64,000 bases of DNA from UBA6115 sp012514225 (GCA_036756425.1 DAIOLC010000003.1:50430-114429), one strand, 5' to 3'; shown: positions 7,414-16,427, counted from the stretch's first letter. Notes: generated from the letters alone by a model not told the origin. Numbers and translations are program-made.

Positions 7414-8411
7414 ACCGAAAAACCCGCGCATTGATAGCCCTGGCCCTGATTTTGGCCCTGGCCCTCCCCTTCCTGGTGCCCTCCGGCGCGCTGCTGGACA
7501 GCCAGCGGAACCGGATGATGGAAGAGCTGTGGCAGGAGGAGGAGGCGGGCGGTGAGGACGCAGGCAGGCTCCTGAACCTCCTGCTGCCCCGGGCGTCAGC
7601 CGAAACCGCAAAGCCGGCCACGCCGCTGCCGGAGGATTTTTCGCCGGGCTATCCCTTGAACCCCGCGGGTTTCAGCGACACGGGCTACCGGGACGACAGC
7701 GTCGAGGTGGCGCTGGAGACGGTGGAGAAGGACGGCGTGGTCTTCCGCGTCGCCCGGGTGAGCATCGCCCACCCCAGCCAACTGCGCACCGCGACCGCGG
7801 GCAACCCGAGTTCCAGCCGGGTGGCGTTCATCTCCTCGATGGCGGAGAAAAACAACGCGGCTATCGCGATCAACGCCAACTACATGGCCAACGACCCCGT
7901 CAAGACCAGCTATGAGTACCGCATGGGCGTCAAGGTGCGGGCGAAGCTCAACAGAACCAAGGACCTGCTCATCATCGACGAGAACGCGGACTTCCACCTC
8001 TTTGTCAAGTCCGGCAAGCAGGAGGTGGAGGATTTCCTCGCCAAGGGGCACCGGATTATCAACGCCTTCACCTTCGGCCCCGCGCTGGTGAAGGACGGGG
8101 CGCTGCTGACGCTGGACGGCAAATACGGATACAACCCGCACGGGGACGAGCCGCGCATGGCCATCGGGCAAATTGGGCCATTGAGCTACGTGCTGGTGCT
8201 GGCGGAGGGCCGCAGCAAGGATTCCAAGGGCGTTTCGCATGAGGAGCTGGCCAATTTCATGTTCGACCTGGGCTGCATGCAGGCCTTCAACCTCGATGGC
8301 GGCAATTCAGCGACGATGGTGTTCAACGGCGGATACTACCAGAACAAGTCCCGGGACAACGAGCGGGCGCAGAGCGACATGATTTACTTCGCCAGCGCCG
8401 TCGCCCCTTAA
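7410..8411 (+). CDS. Exported phosphodiester glycosidase (NAGPA/DUF2233) family protein
   Basis: The 333-residue protein has an N-terminal membrane or signal segment (ALIALALILALALPFLVPSG) and an extracellular NAGPA domain from about residue 90. Diagnostic stretches are AIAINANYM, YNPHGDEPRMAIGQ and FNLDGGNSATMVFNGG near the C-terminus, the last being the family's signature. NAGPA proteins cleave phosphodiester-linked sugars (human uncovering enzyme) and in bacteria act on exopolysaccharide or wall teichoic-type substrates; the substrate here is unknown. ATGA overlap with the glycosyltransferase suggests translational coupling and a shared glycan-processing role. A GGGGAAAGGA site precedes the ATG. 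Confidence 0.88.
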   Translation: MNRKTRALIALALILALALPFLVPSGALLDSQRNRMMEELWQEEEAGGEDAGRLLNLLLPRASAETAKPATPLPEDFSPGYPLNPAGFSDTGYRDDSVEVALETVEKDGVVFRVARVSIAHPSQLRTATAGNPSSSRVAFISSMAEKNNAAIAINANYMANDPVKTSYEYRMGVKVRAKLNRTKDLLIIDENADFHLFVKSGKQEVEDFLAKGHRIINAFTFGPALVKDGALLTLDGKYGYNPHGDEPRMAIGQIGPLSYVLVLAEGRSKDSKGVSHEELANFMFDLGCMQAFNLDGGNSATMVFNGGYYQNKSRDNERAQSDMIYFASAVAP

Positions 8412-8416
8412 GCGCG

Positions 8417-9379
8417 ATGGCGACGGAGGAAGCTGCCCTGTTCCGCCTCTTCGGGGCGCCGGTTTACGCCTACGGCCTGGCCTTGCTGCTGGGCTGCTGG
8501 GCGGGGCTGGCGACGCTGTTTTGCCTGGGCCGGAAGCAGGAGGGCGAATCAAAGGCCGCGGCCGTGGCGGGCGTCCTCGCGCTGCCCCTGGGGCTGGCGC
8601 TTGCCCGCGCGGCCTTCGTTCTGCTGGACCCGGGGTTCGCGCCCTTCCTGAACCTGAAAAACGCGCTGGACCTGACCGGCGGGGGCTTCGCGATGTACGG
8701 CGCCCTGCTCGGTATAATCCTGGCCGCGCTCGCCGGCGCCCGGGCCGGGAAGGTCCGCCCGGCGCGGATGCTGGACCTGGCGGCGGCTTCGGCCATGGCC
8801 TTCCTCGTTCCCGCCCGGCTGGGCGAAGGCTTTACGGCGCTGGGCATCAGCCGCCCCTTGACCACGCAGTGGCTTGCGGACAGCTTCCTGGCCTACCGGG
8901 ACCAGTACGACGCCTACCTTCGCACCTATCTGCTGGAAGCCGCGTTCGCGCTGCTGACGCTGGTTATCCTGCTTTCCTATCTGCGCCGGGCGCACAAGGC
9001 GGGGCGGGTATTTACGCTGGGCTGCCTGCTGTACGGCGTCAGCCAGACATTGATGGAAAGCCTGCGGTACGACGGCCATCTGCGGTACAGCTTCATCGGG
9101 GTGCAGCAGGTGCTCTCCGCCGCGCTGTTTACCGGCGCGCTGGCCGCGCTGGCGGTTTCCCTGCTCAAAACCGGGAAGGCCAGGGCGCTGCCCGCGCTTT
9201 CCCTGGCGGCGCTGCCGCTGATTTGGGCGGCTGCCGTCGGGGTAGAGTTCCTGGTGGACCGCTCCAGCCTGGGCAAGCTGCCCAGCTACGGGCTGTACCT
9301 GCTGGTGCTGGCCGTTCCCCTGGCGCTGGGGGTTTCAATGCTCAGACAGGAGGGACGGCTTGCAAAAGGAACTGATTGA
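8417..9379 (+). CDS. Lgt-like (prolipoprotein diacylglyceryl transferase family) membrane protein
   Basis: This 320-residue protein has about seven hydrophobic helices. Two stretches align with Lgt: GGGFAMYGALLGIILAALAGAR (position of the HGG segment) and PARLGEGFTALG (position of GRxGNFxNxE). The Asn and first Gly of that signature are not conserved, so it may be a paralogue with altered activity rather than the main lipoprotein diacylglyceryl transferase. Only five bases separate it from the glycosidase and there is no obvious ribosome binding site, so coupling is likely. It overlaps the following DUF896 gene by 20 bases. Function is family-level only. Confidence 0.75.
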   Translation: MATEEAALFRLFGAPVYAYGLALLLGCWAGLATLFCLGRKQEGESKAAAVAGVLALPLGLALARAAFVLLDPGFAPFLNLKNALDLTGGGFAMYGALLGIILAALAGARAGKVRPARMLDLAAASAMAFLVPARLGEGFTALGISRPLTTQWLADSFLAYRDQYDAYLRTYLLEAAFALLTLVILLSYLRRAHKAGRVFTLGCLLYGVSQTLMESLRYDGHLRYSFIGVQQVLSAALFTGALAALAVSLLKTGKARALPALSLAALPLIWAAAVGVEFLVDRSSLGKLPSYGLYLLVLAVPLALGVSMLRQEGRLAKGTD

Positions 9380-9566
9380 ACGGATGAACGCCCTGGCGCG
9401 CAAGCGCAAGGCGGAGGGGCTGACGGAAGCGGAAACCGCCGAGCAGGCGGAACTGCGCCGGCGATACCTGAAAGCCTTCCGTGAGGGCATGGAAGCCCAG
9501 CTGGACCAGGTCTGGCTGGAACAGGAGGACGGCTCGTATGAAAAGCTGCGGAAAAAGCAGGAGTAG
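9360..9566 (+). CDS. DUF896 (YnzC/UPF0291) small protein
   Basis: The 68-residue protein MQKELIERMNALARKRKAEG is a two-helix DUF896 member, with the typical GLTEAETAEQAELRRRYL. In Bacillus, YnzC-type proteins are small helical proteins of unclear function, one linked to the SOS-related locus. The start is TTG at 9360 with a GGAGGG site, inside the last 20 bases of the Lgt-like gene; the usual family N-terminus supports this start. The last 29 bases overlap the following VanW gene. This tight nesting implies coupled translation. Confidence 0.9.
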   Translation: MQKELIERMNALARKRKAEGLTEAETAEQAELRRRYLKAFREGMEAQLDQVWLEQEDGSYEKLRKKQE

Positions 9567-10569
9567 GCTGGCGCTGATTCTGCTGGCGGCGTTGCTGCTG
9601 CCGGTGCTCGCCTGGCCTGCCCGGGGCGCCGCGCCCCCGGTGCTGTACAACGCGAAAATCAGCCTGTACTTCCCCAACAGCACGACCAACGCCTACGCGC
9701 AGCCCGACCTGAACAGCCAGGTGCTGGCCAACTACAAGCCCGGGCATCCCATCCAGATCGTGGACGTGCAGCCCAACTTCGTGGGCATCCTGGTGGGCAG
9801 CCGGGTCGGCTGGGTGCTGCGCCACCGCATCATGGACCCGGTAGCCGTCGACTTTGAAAACACGCCGCGCTTCGGCACGGCGGTCAACCATTACTTCGCC
9901 GCGATGGGCGGAGCCGTGGAGGTCAAGGCCGCGCCGGACGCGGGCAGCGAGACCCTGATTACCCTGCAGGAAGGCGCACTGCTGGGCTTCCTGGACGTGC
10001 AGGACGGCTGGGCGCGCACCATCTTCAAGCGGCAGTACGGGTATGTGGACACCCGCAGGCTGCCTGAACTGCGCATGGTGGCGCAGACGGAGGAGGCGGG
10101 GACGGAGGACGTCCCCATCGCCGTGTACAACTCCTTCTACGACATCTCCGACAACGACAACAACCACAACCGCATCAGCAACCTGGCCGTGGGCGGCCAG
10201 CGCATGTCCAAGACCCTGCAGCCCGGGCAGGTGCTGGACTTCAACGGCGAGGTCGGCCCCTTCACCGCCCGGAACGGCTACAAGCCCGCCGGGGCCCTGG
10301 TGGACGGCGAACTGGTGTTCGACGTGTACGGCGGCGGCTCCTGCCAGGTGTCCAGCACCCTGTACAACGTGGTGCTCCAGCTGTCCGGGCTGACGGTGCT
10401 GCGCCGGGCGCCGCACGGCGCCAACGGCATCAAGTACCTGCCCCACGGGGTGGACGCCTCCTCCGGCATGCTCAACTTCGTGTTCCGCAACGACTATCCC
10501 TTCCCCGTCAGCATCACCGCGCATGTTCAGGACGGCTCCCTGTTCATCGCGTTTTACAAGGCGTCATGA
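9538..10569 (+). CDS. VanW-family exported protein with SH3-like region (paralogue 1)
   Basis: The 343-residue protein has a signal peptide (LALILLAALLLPVLAWPARG). Two SH3-like segments follow at about 35-100 and 115-175. The VanW domain occupies about 190-335: NRISNLAVGGQRMSKTLQPG, FNGEVGPFTARNGYKPA, and the signature YGGGSCQVSSTLYNVVLQ. VanW was named from an accessory gene of glycopeptide-resistance clusters and has no settled biochemical role; a peptidoglycan-associated function is assumed. The ATG at 9538 is preceded by AGGAGGA and lies within DUF896. It overlaps paralogue 2 by four bases. Vancomycin resistance should not be inferred. Confidence 0.9.
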   Translation: MKSCGKSRSRLALILLAALLLPVLAWPARGAAPPVLYNAKISLYFPNSTTNAYAQPDLNSQVLANYKPGHPIQIVDVQPNFVGILVGSRVGWVLRHRIMDPVAVDFENTPRFGTAVNHYFAAMGGAVEVKAAPDAGSETLITLQEGALLGFLDVQDGWARTIFKRQYGYVDTRRLPELRMVAQTEEAGTEDVPIAVYNSFYDISDNDNNHNRISNLAVGGQRMSKTLQPGQVLDFNGEVGPFTARNGYKPAGALVDGELVFDVYGGGSCQVSSTLYNVVLQLSGLTVLRRAPHGANGIKYLPHGVDASSGMLNFVFRNDYPFPVSITAHVQDGSLFIAFYKAS

Positions 10570-11627
10570 AAAAGCTTGGTTTGATTATCCTCCTTTGCGC
10601 CCTCCTGGCCGGCGTGTCCGCGATGGCGGAGCCGGCGCCCGAAACCGCGCTGTATACCGGGACGCTGCGCGTGGGCGCCCCGGTGATGGCCAGGACGGAC
10701 GGCGACGGGGATATCGGATACATCCCCAAGGGCAAGGCCGTCGAAGTGCTGGAGGTGCTGCCCTACTGGCTCCGCGTGCGCTACAAGGGCACCCTGACCG
10801 GATACATCAAGCGCAGCAGCATGTCCGACACCAGCGTCAAGACGCTGGACCCGGCTATCACCCCCCCCTACTCCACCGTGCCCTGCGAATGGCTGGCCTG
10901 GGTGAAGGGCGAGGCGGCGGTGCGGTCCATGCCGCAGGAGGACGCGGAGGCGCTCATCACGCTGCGGGAAGGGGCGCGCATCGCGCTGGTGGATATCACA
11001 GACGGATGGGGCCGCATCATCTTCCACCGCCAGTACGGCTATATCGACACCAGGCTCCTGAGCGAAATCCAGCCGATCAACCAGGGCGGCCTGCCCGGGG
11101 ACGACGCGCCGATTGCCGCGTATACGTCCTTTTACCGCATCACCACCGACCAGAGCAACCTCAACCGCATCGTCAACATCCAGGTTGCCAACGACCGGTT
11201 TGCCCTGTATACGCTGGCGCCCGGCGGGAAGCTGGACTTCAACGCGAACATCGGCCCCTACTCCCGCCGCAACGGCTACCTGCCCGCCAACGTGCTTGTC
11301 AAGGGCGAGGTGGTGCAGGGCTATGGCGGGGGAACCTGCCAGGTGTCCAGCACGCTGTACAACGTGACACTGCAGCTGCCGGGCATCGAAATCATCCGGA
11401 GAAGAGCCCACGGCCCCGCCGCAGCCAGCTACCTGCCCCACGGCGCGGACGCGGCGGTCGGCAGCGACACGCAGAACTTCATCATCCAAAACCAATATCC
11501 ATACCCCGTGCGCATTGACGGTACAGCCCAGGACGGGGCGCTGACCATCGCCATCTACCGGGCGGAAAGCACGGCGGCAAGGCTGCCGGCGGACGAGGGC
11601 GGCAGCACGGAACCCGAATCCCCCTGA
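10566..11627 (+). CDS. VanW-family exported protein with SH3-like region (paralogue 2)
   Basis: The 353-residue protein repeats the architecture of its upstream neighbour. It has a signal peptide (MKKLGLIILLCALLAGVSAMA), SH3-like segments (GYIPKGKAVEVLEVLPYWLR and GARIALVDITDGWGRIIFHR), and a VanW domain with FNANIGPYSRRNGYLPANV and YGGGTCQVSSTLYNVTLQ. Extensive similarity to paralogue 1 along the whole length indicates tandem duplication and divergence. A short low-complexity tail (GGSTEPESP) is unique to this copy. It is the last gene of the cluster and is followed by a hairpin terminator at 11668. Confidence 0.9.
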   Translation: MKKLGLIILLCALLAGVSAMAEPAPETALYTGTLRVGAPVMARTDGDGDIGYIPKGKAVEVLEVLPYWLRVRYKGTLTGYIKRSSMSDTSVKTLDPAITPPYSTVPCEWLAWVKGEAAVRSMPQEDAEALITLREGARIALVDITDGWGRIIFHRQYGYIDTRLLSEIQPINQGGLPGDDAPIAAYTSFYRITTDQSNLNRIVNIQVANDRFALYTLAPGGKLDFNANIGPYSRRNGYLPANVLVKGEVVQGYGGGTCQVSSTLYNVTLQLPGIEIIRRRAHGPAAASYLPHGADAAVGSDTQNFIIQNQYPYPVRIDGTAQDGALTIAIYRAESTAARLPADEGGSTEPESP

Positions 11628-11667
11628 CCAGCCGCCCATAGGCCGGGGCTTCGCACTTCAAGCCTTG

Positions 11668-11700
11668 ATGCCGGCAAGCGCCGGCATTACTTCTTATCTT
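11668..11700 (+). terminator. Terminator of the envelope cluster
   Basis: ATGCCGGC (11668-11675) and GCCGGCAT (11680-11687) form an 8-bp stem with a 4-base loop, followed by a pyrimidine-rich tail (TACTTCTTATCTTT). Confidence 0.75.
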
Positions 11701-11742
11701 TAGATATCCTATGCCATACGGGCGCCTCGCGGGCAACGCCGT

Positions 11743-11771
11743 TTGACATCGCCGTCAGGGACAGGTAAGGT
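11743..11771 (+). promoter_or_regulatory. Promoter of the WG-repeat gene
   Basis: A perfect TTGACA (11743-11748) is followed after 17 bp by TAAGGT (11766-11771). The -10 is weak, but position and spacing suit the start at 11831. Confidence 0.55.
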
Positions 11772-11830
11772 ATCCGCGGAGCATTCAATAGAAAACAATC
11801 ATGAATACAGAATCGGAGGGCGCCTGGCCT

Positions 11831-13393
11831 ATGAAAAAGCCGACCAAAACCGCAGCCTTGCTGGCTGTCGCCTGCCTGGTAGCGGCCCTTGCATCAGGAT
11901 TGGCAAGCGGCGTGAAGGCTGAGCCCTCTCACGCGCCTTATCTGGAAAACGCAACAGAGATTTCCCGCTATTTCTATCAAGGACTCTCCTCTTTCGCGGA
12001 CGAAAGCGGAAAGTATGGGTTCGTCCGGGAAGACGGCCGCGTCGCGATTCCCGCGATTTATGACGAGGTCGGCGACTTCTCCTCATTAATCTGCGTCGCC
12101 GCCAAGGACGGCGTGCATGGCATTCTGGACATTGCCGGAAATTTCACCCCCGTATCACCCTGGTCCGAGCATTATATCCTGACGAATGACGACGCTTTCA
12201 ACGGAATCGTCGTGTTCCGGGACCTCGAAAGCAGAAAATACGGAGCCATCACGCTGCAGGGGCACCTGATTACCCCCGCCCAATGGGACAGCATCGGCTT
12301 GACTGGCACTGAAGGCGGCCTGACGGTGGAGAAGGACGGCAGGTACGGCATCATCGACGAGAGGGGGCAGCAGATGATCGGCCTGGCCTGGGAGTACGCC
12401 GGTTTTTTCTCGGGAGGCCTGGCCCGTGTGAAAGAGAACGGCCTGTATGGCTATGTTGACCATTCTGGCGACCTCGCCATCCCGGCGGCATGGGCCGACG
12501 CCGGCGACTTCAACGGGGGCGCCGCGCCCGTGATGACCGTGATAGACGGGAAGGAACGGTGGGGGCTGATCGATATGCGCGGCCGGCTGCTCACAGGCCT
12601 GGAATGGCAAACAGCCCACGCGGTTTCCGCACGGCTGTTTGTCGTGGAACTGGACGGAAAATTCGGGTTGGTGGACAGCGGCGGCCGGACGCTCGCTTCC
12701 CCCGTATGGGGGCGAATCCTCAAGGTTTCCGACGGGCTCTTCAGCGTGTATTCGGGAAACAGGTACGGGCTGATGGACGACAGCGGCAGGCTGCTGCAGC
12801 CCCCGCAATGGGAAGCATTATGGGATTTCAGCAAGGGTATCGCCCTGGTCGAAGGGGAGAACGGCAATGGATTCATCGACGAAAGGGGCGAGCTCCTCAG
12901 CGAACCGGAATGGGACAGTGATTATTATCAGTATACCAACTCAGGCATCAGCGACGCCAGCATCACAGAATATATGACCTACCTGAGGGAGGGCATGATT
13001 TCTGTCTACAAAGGCGAGCAATACGGCTTTCTGGACGCTGGCGGGAAAGTGGCCGTTCCCCCGGTATGGGACTTCGCGACAGACTTTTCCGAAGGGCTGG
13101 CGATTGTCCAGCAGAATGAAAAAACGGGATATGTCAACAGGGAGGGGGAGGTCGTGATTCCCCTGGTGTGGGGAGAAGCAAGTGCTTTTCAGTATGGCGT
13201 TGCACCGGTGAAGGAATACGTCCCCGATTTCGGCCCCGGGCTCTGGGGGCTGATCGACCGGGGAGGAAAAGTGCTTGTAGAAACAAAGTGGACGGACACA
13301 CCCATCGTCGGGCGGGGCGTCGTGTTCGCGCCCGGGGAGGACGACCGCTACCAGGTTTACGATTACCAGGGAAACCGGCTGAGCGGGCGCTGA
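11831..13393 (+). CDS. Exported WG-repeat protein
   Basis: The 520-residue protein has a signal peptide (TAALLAVACLVAALASGLAS) and then about twelve ~35-residue WG (KWG) repeats filling nearly the whole chain. Examples are GKYGFVREDGRVAIPAIY, GLYGYVDHSGDLAIPAAW and EQYGFLDAGGKVAVPPVW. WG repeats are beta-hairpin units presumed to mediate binding; no catalytic domain or wall anchor is seen, so it is probably secreted. The ATG at 11831 has CGGAGGG upstream (11-base spacing); an ATG at 11801 lacks any site. Slightly lower G+C than the neighbours and a monocistronic setting between non-coding stretches suggest an accessory gene, but this is weak evidence of transfer. Confidence 0.88.
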   Translation: MKKPTKTAALLAVACLVAALASGLASGVKAEPSHAPYLENATEISRYFYQGLSSFADESGKYGFVREDGRVAIPAIYDEVGDFSSLICVAAKDGVHGILDIAGNFTPVSPWSEHYILTNDDAFNGIVVFRDLESRKYGAITLQGHLITPAQWDSIGLTGTEGGLTVEKDGRYGIIDERGQQMIGLAWEYAGFFSGGLARVKENGLYGYVDHSGDLAIPAAWADAGDFNGGAAPVMTVIDGKERWGLIDMRGRLLTGLEWQTAHAVSARLFVVELDGKFGLVDSGGRTLASPVWGRILKVSDGLFSVYSGNRYGLMDDSGRLLQPPQWEALWDFSKGIALVEGENGNGFIDERGELLSEPEWDSDYYQYTNSGISDASITEYMTYLREGMISVYKGEQYGFLDAGGKVAVPPVWDFATDFSEGLAIVQQNEKTGYVNREGEVVIPLVWGEASAFQYGVAPVKEYVPDFGPGLWGLIDRGGKVLVETKWTDTPIVGRGVVFAPGEDDRYQVYDYQGNRLSGR

Positions 13394-13706
13394 GGGCGGG
13401 ATGCACGGGCATTCGCCCGGAACGCCACTTTGGCTAACCTGGTCTTACAGGATGAACGGCCATGAAAACGCCGCCCTCCCCGCCTGCATGGCGCACAGAC
13501 GCCATCGTCCGACCGGGAAATCTCACCCACAAGCGTCCACCCAGGCCAGCACTGCCCATGAACGCACGTACGATACCTGAGCAGGGCGTCGGCAGCCTGG
13601 CGCAAGCCAAAGACATTCCGTAATCAGAGATGAATTGAAGCGCTGCCCGCATCTTTGGCGGACAGCGCCATTCGATTGATGTCTATCCAGACATTTCACA
13701 TGAATA
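13394..13706. other. Non-coding stretch between convergent genes
   Basis: No supported gene is seen. GGGCG-GATG at 13394 can pair with CATTCGCCC (one bulge), without a T tract. A hairpin at 13640-13668 pairs GCGCTGCCCGC with GCGGACAGCGC (one mismatch) and could end the leftward tlyA transcript. Short open frames here have no ribosome binding sites or recognisable products. Confidence 0.6.
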
Positions 13707-14510
13707 CTAAGCGCAAGATAAATCCTGATGCGCCCGCGCGACCAGGGCGCCGATGTCAGCGTCCGAAGGCGCCGGGGCGGTCGAATCGCCGATATCCGCC
13801 AGGAACTCGATGTTGCCCTTGGGGCCTTTGATGGGCGAGAAATCCAGCGCCCGCAGACGCAGTCCGATGCCGGGCAGAAAGTCCCTCAGCCCCCGGAGGA
13901 CTTCCATATGGGTTTCCGGCTCGCGTACCACGCCGTGCTTGCCCACCTTGCCCCGGCCGGCCTCAAACTGGGGCTTGACCAGGACCGCGAAACGCCCCCT
14001 CCCGCCCATCACGGCCGCCGCGGCCGGCAGCAGCAGGCGGACGGAGATGAAGGAAGCGTCCATGACCGTCAGGGACGGTCGGGGGTCGAAGGCCTCCGGC
14101 AAAAGCGCGCGCGCGTTGGTGCGCTCCATCACCGCCACGCGGGAATCCTGGCGCAGCTTCCAGTCCAGCTGCCCATAGCCCACGTCCACGGCGTACACCT
14201 TGATTGCGCCGCGCCGCAGCAGCACGTCCGTAAAGCCGCCGGCGGCCGCGCCCACGTCCAGGCAGACCTGGCCGGAGGGGTCGATGGCGAAGGCGTCCAG
14301 CGCCTTTTCCAGCTTAAGCGCGCCGCGGGAGGCCCACTCCCGCGCCTCGCCGCGGAGAATCAGCTCCTCATTGTCCAGGACCGGCTGGGAAGGCTTGTCC
14401 ACCCGGACTTCCCCGCGGTAGACGCGGCCGGAGAGGATGAGCGCCTGAGCCCGTTCGCGGCTTTCAACCATCCCCCGGGCGACCAGGGCCAGGTCCGCGC
14501 GCTGCCTCAC
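13707..14510 (-). CDS. tlyA: TlyA-family rRNA (cytidine-2'-O)-methyltransferase
   Basis: The 267-residue protein has an N-terminal S4 RNA-binding domain (about 1-60: RADLALVARGMVESRERAQA, LILSGRVYRGEVRVDKPSQP). A FtsJ-like methyltransferase domain follows, with the SAM motif CLDVGAAAGGFTDVLLRRGA, the catalytic KPQFE and the tetrad lysine region. TlyA proteins 2'-O-methylate C1409 of 16S and C1920 of 23S rRNA in mycobacteria; the short Firmicutes type is presumed similar. The start is GTG at 14510, overlapping the dxs stop (GTGA), so the two are translated together. A dxs-tlyA pairing is common in Firmicutes. Confidence 0.92.
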   Translation of the reverse strand: MRQRADLALVARGMVESRERAQALILSGRVYRGEVRVDKPSQPVLDNEELILRGEAREWASRGALKLEKALDAFAIDPSGQVCLDVGAAAGGFTDVLLRRGAIKVYAVDVGYGQLDWKLRQDSRVAVMERTNARALLPEAFDPRPSLTVMDASFISVRLLLPAAAAVMGGRGRFAVLVKPQFEAGRGKVGKHGVVREPETHMEVLRGLRDFLPGIGLRLRALDFSPIKGPKGNIEFLADIGDSTAPAPSDADIGALVARAHQDLSCA

Positions 14511-16393
14511 GCGATGTTGACCCGGATGTCCAGCAGCTGGCGGCTGACGCTGTCGGCGTCCAGGCCGCAGTGGCGCAGCAACTCCGCGTGGCTGCCGTGG
14601 GGCACGAAGGCGTCGGGCAGGCAGAAAACGCGCTCGGGCGGACGAAGCCCGTTTTGCGCGCAGTATTCCCCGATGGCGCTGCCCAGACCGCCGGCCAGCG
14701 GCTGCTCTTCCAGAACGACGAAAGGACGGTTGGCCGCGCTGAGCTCCTTGAGCAGGGCGCCGTCCAGTGGCTTGACGCTGGACGCGTTGATTACCTGGGC
14801 CTTGACGCCGGCCGCCGCCAGCGCGCGACGGACGGCCAGCGCCTCCGTGACCATAGGCCCCAGCGCGATGAGGCAGAGCCCCTCCCTGCCGGAAAGCCGC
14901 TCCCAGACGCCGGGGGTGAAGGACGGACAGGGCAGTTCCGCCATGCCGCCGCTTTCGGCGCGCGGGTAGCGGATGGCGACCGGGCCCGGATGGCCCATCG
15001 CGAAGCGCAGCATGTGCTCCATCTCCCCCACGCTCCGCGGGGACAGCAGCGTGAGCCCGGGGATATGGCGCAGGAAAGCGCTGCCGAACACGCCGTGGTG
15101 GGTGGGGCCGTCCGCGCCGCCCATGGCGGCGCGGTCCAGCAGGAAGACGACCGGCAGGCCCTGCTGGCAGACGTCCACGACCACCTGGTCGTAGGCGCGC
15201 TGCAGGAAGGTCTCATAAATGGCCACGACCGGGCGCATCCCGGCCGCCGCCAGGCCCGCCGCCAGGGTAACGGCGTGAGCCTCCGCGATGCCCACGTCGA
15301 ACAGCCGCTCCGGGAAAGCCCGCTGGAAGGGTGAAAGCCCCGTCGCTTCCGCCATCGCGGCTGTGACGGCGACGACGCGCGCGTCCTGCTTGGCCAGCTC
15401 CAGCAGCAATTCGCCCGCCGCTTCCCCGAAGGAGCGCGCGGAAGGGGCGCTCCGGGGCGCGCCGCTTTCCGGGTCGAAGGGGTTGACCCCGTGGGTGGAG
15501 GCCGGCGCGTTCTCGGCGTATCCGTAGCCGCGGCCTTTCCGGGTGACCGCGTGGACGAGGACGGGCTCCTGGAAGCGCTTGGCGCGCTGCAGCACCGCCT
15601 CCAGGGAGGCCAGGTTGTGGCCGTCCACCGGGCCCAGGTAGCGGAAGCCCAGGGCGTCGAAGAAGCGGTCCCGCACAAAGAAGTTGCGGACGGCGTCCTT
15701 GACCCTGTGGAAAAAGCGGAACAGGGGCTCGCCGACGAGCGGGACGCGCGGGAGAACCCCGGTCACCTTTTTCTTGATGCCCAGCCAGGCCTTGCTGGAG
15801 CGCAGGAAGGTCAGGTAGTTGGAGAGGGCGCCGACGTTGGGCGCGATGCTCATCTGGTTGTCGTTGAGCACGACGATAAGCCGGGTCTTGCGGTTTCCCG
15901 CGTCGTTGAGGGCCTCGTAGCACAGCCCGCCCGTCATCGCGCCGTCGCCCACCACCGCCACCACGTGCCCGGTCCCGCCGGCCAGGTCCCGTGCCCGCGC
16001 CAAACCGAGGGCGGCGGATATCGCCGTGGAGGCGTGGCCGGTGCCGTAGGCGTCGTGGACGCTCTCGTCCATGCGGGGAAAGCCGGAGACCCCGCCGTAA
16101 CGGCGCAGGCCGGCCAGGGCGTCCGCGCGGCCGGTCAGCATCTTGTGCGCGTAGCACTGGTGTCCGACGTCAAAAACAAGCTTGTCCCCGGGGCTTTCGA
16201 ACACCCGGTGCAGCGCCAGGGTCAGCTCCACCGCGCCCAGGTTGCTGGCCAGGTGCCCTCCGTTTTCCGAGACCACCTCCACCACGCGGCGGCGCATCTG
16301 CTCCGCCAGGCCGGCCAACTGGCCGGCGTCAAGCCCCCTGATGTCTTCAGGGCCTTTGATATCCTTGAGTTCCACCTGCTTCTTCCCTTCCAT
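14507..16393 (-). CDS. dxs: 1-deoxy-D-xylulose-5-phosphate synthase
   Basis: The ~628-residue thiamine-diphosphate enzyme condenses pyruvate and glyceraldehyde-3-phosphate, the first step of the MEP isoprenoid pathway and a source of DXP for thiamine and pyridoxal. Visible motifs are SENGGHLASNLGAVELTLAL, VFDVGHQCYAHKMLTGR, the ThDP site VGDGAMTGGLCYEALND, the transketolase Glu region RLFDVGIAEAHAVTLAAGLA, and a C-terminal transketolase domain. The start is ambiguous: the ATG at 16393 falls at the predicted +1 of its promoter, giving a leaderless mRNA. A GTG at 16375, with GGAAGGGAAG upstream, would leave an 18-base leader. The gene is divergent from the MFS transporter. Confidence 0.93.
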   Translation of the reverse strand: MEGKKQVELKDIKGPEDIRGLDAGQLAGLAEQMRRRVVEVVSENGGHLASNLGAVELTLALHRVFESPGDKLVFDVGHQCYAHKMLTGRADALAGLRRYGGVSGFPRMDESVHDAYGTGHASTAISAALGLARARDLAGGTGHVVAVVGDGAMTGGLCYEALNDAGNRKTRLIVVLNDNQMSIAPNVGALSNYLTFLRSSKAWLGIKKKVTGVLPRVPLVGEPLFRFFHRVKDAVRNFFVRDRFFDALGFRYLGPVDGHNLASLEAVLQRAKRFQEPVLVHAVTRKGRGYGYAENAPASTHGVNPFDPESGAPRSAPSARSFGEAAGELLLELAKQDARVVAVTAAMAEATGLSPFQRAFPERLFDVGIAEAHAVTLAAGLAAAGMRPVVAIYETFLQRAYDQVVVDVCQQGLPVVFLLDRAAMGGADGPTHHGVFGSAFLRHIPGLTLLSPRSVGEMEHMLRFAMGHPGPVAIRYPRAESGGMAELPCPSFTPGVWERLSGREGLCLIALGPMVTEALAVRRALAAAGVKAQVINASSVKPLDGALLKELSAANRPFVVLEEQPLAGGLGSAIGEYCAQNGLRPPERVFCLPDAFVPHGSHAELLRHCGLDADSVSRQLLDIRVNIA

Positions 16394-16399
16394 GCGGGC

Positions 16400-16427
16400 A
16401 GTATACCACACCCCTTTTCCGCGGCAA
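16400..16427 (-). promoter_or_regulatory. Promoter of dxs-tlyA
   Basis: TTGCCG (16427-16422), a 16-bp spacer and TATACT (16405-16400) with TGG directly before the hexamer. The predicted transcription start is at the A of the dxs ATG (16393). Confidence 0.7.

Noticed and set aside
6397..7611. Long minus-strand open frame opposite the glycosyltransferase
   Set aside because: It is an antisense frame produced by high G+C codon use, with low-complexity His/Gln/Arg-rich translation and no ribosome binding site. The plus-strand gene has clear domains.
9286..10524. Long minus-strand open frame opposite the first VanW gene
   Set aside because: Same reason: compositionally biased translation, no recognisable domain, and it covers three well-supported plus-strand genes.
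9538..11627. Vancomycin-resistance cluster suggested by VanW proteins
   Set aside because: No vanHAX, vanR/S or ligase genes are nearby; VanW domains are common in clostridia without resistance.
13434..13652. Small open frames between the WG-repeat gene and tlyA as a possible transposase remnant
   Set aside because: No transposase motif, inverted repeats or ribosome binding site could be found.
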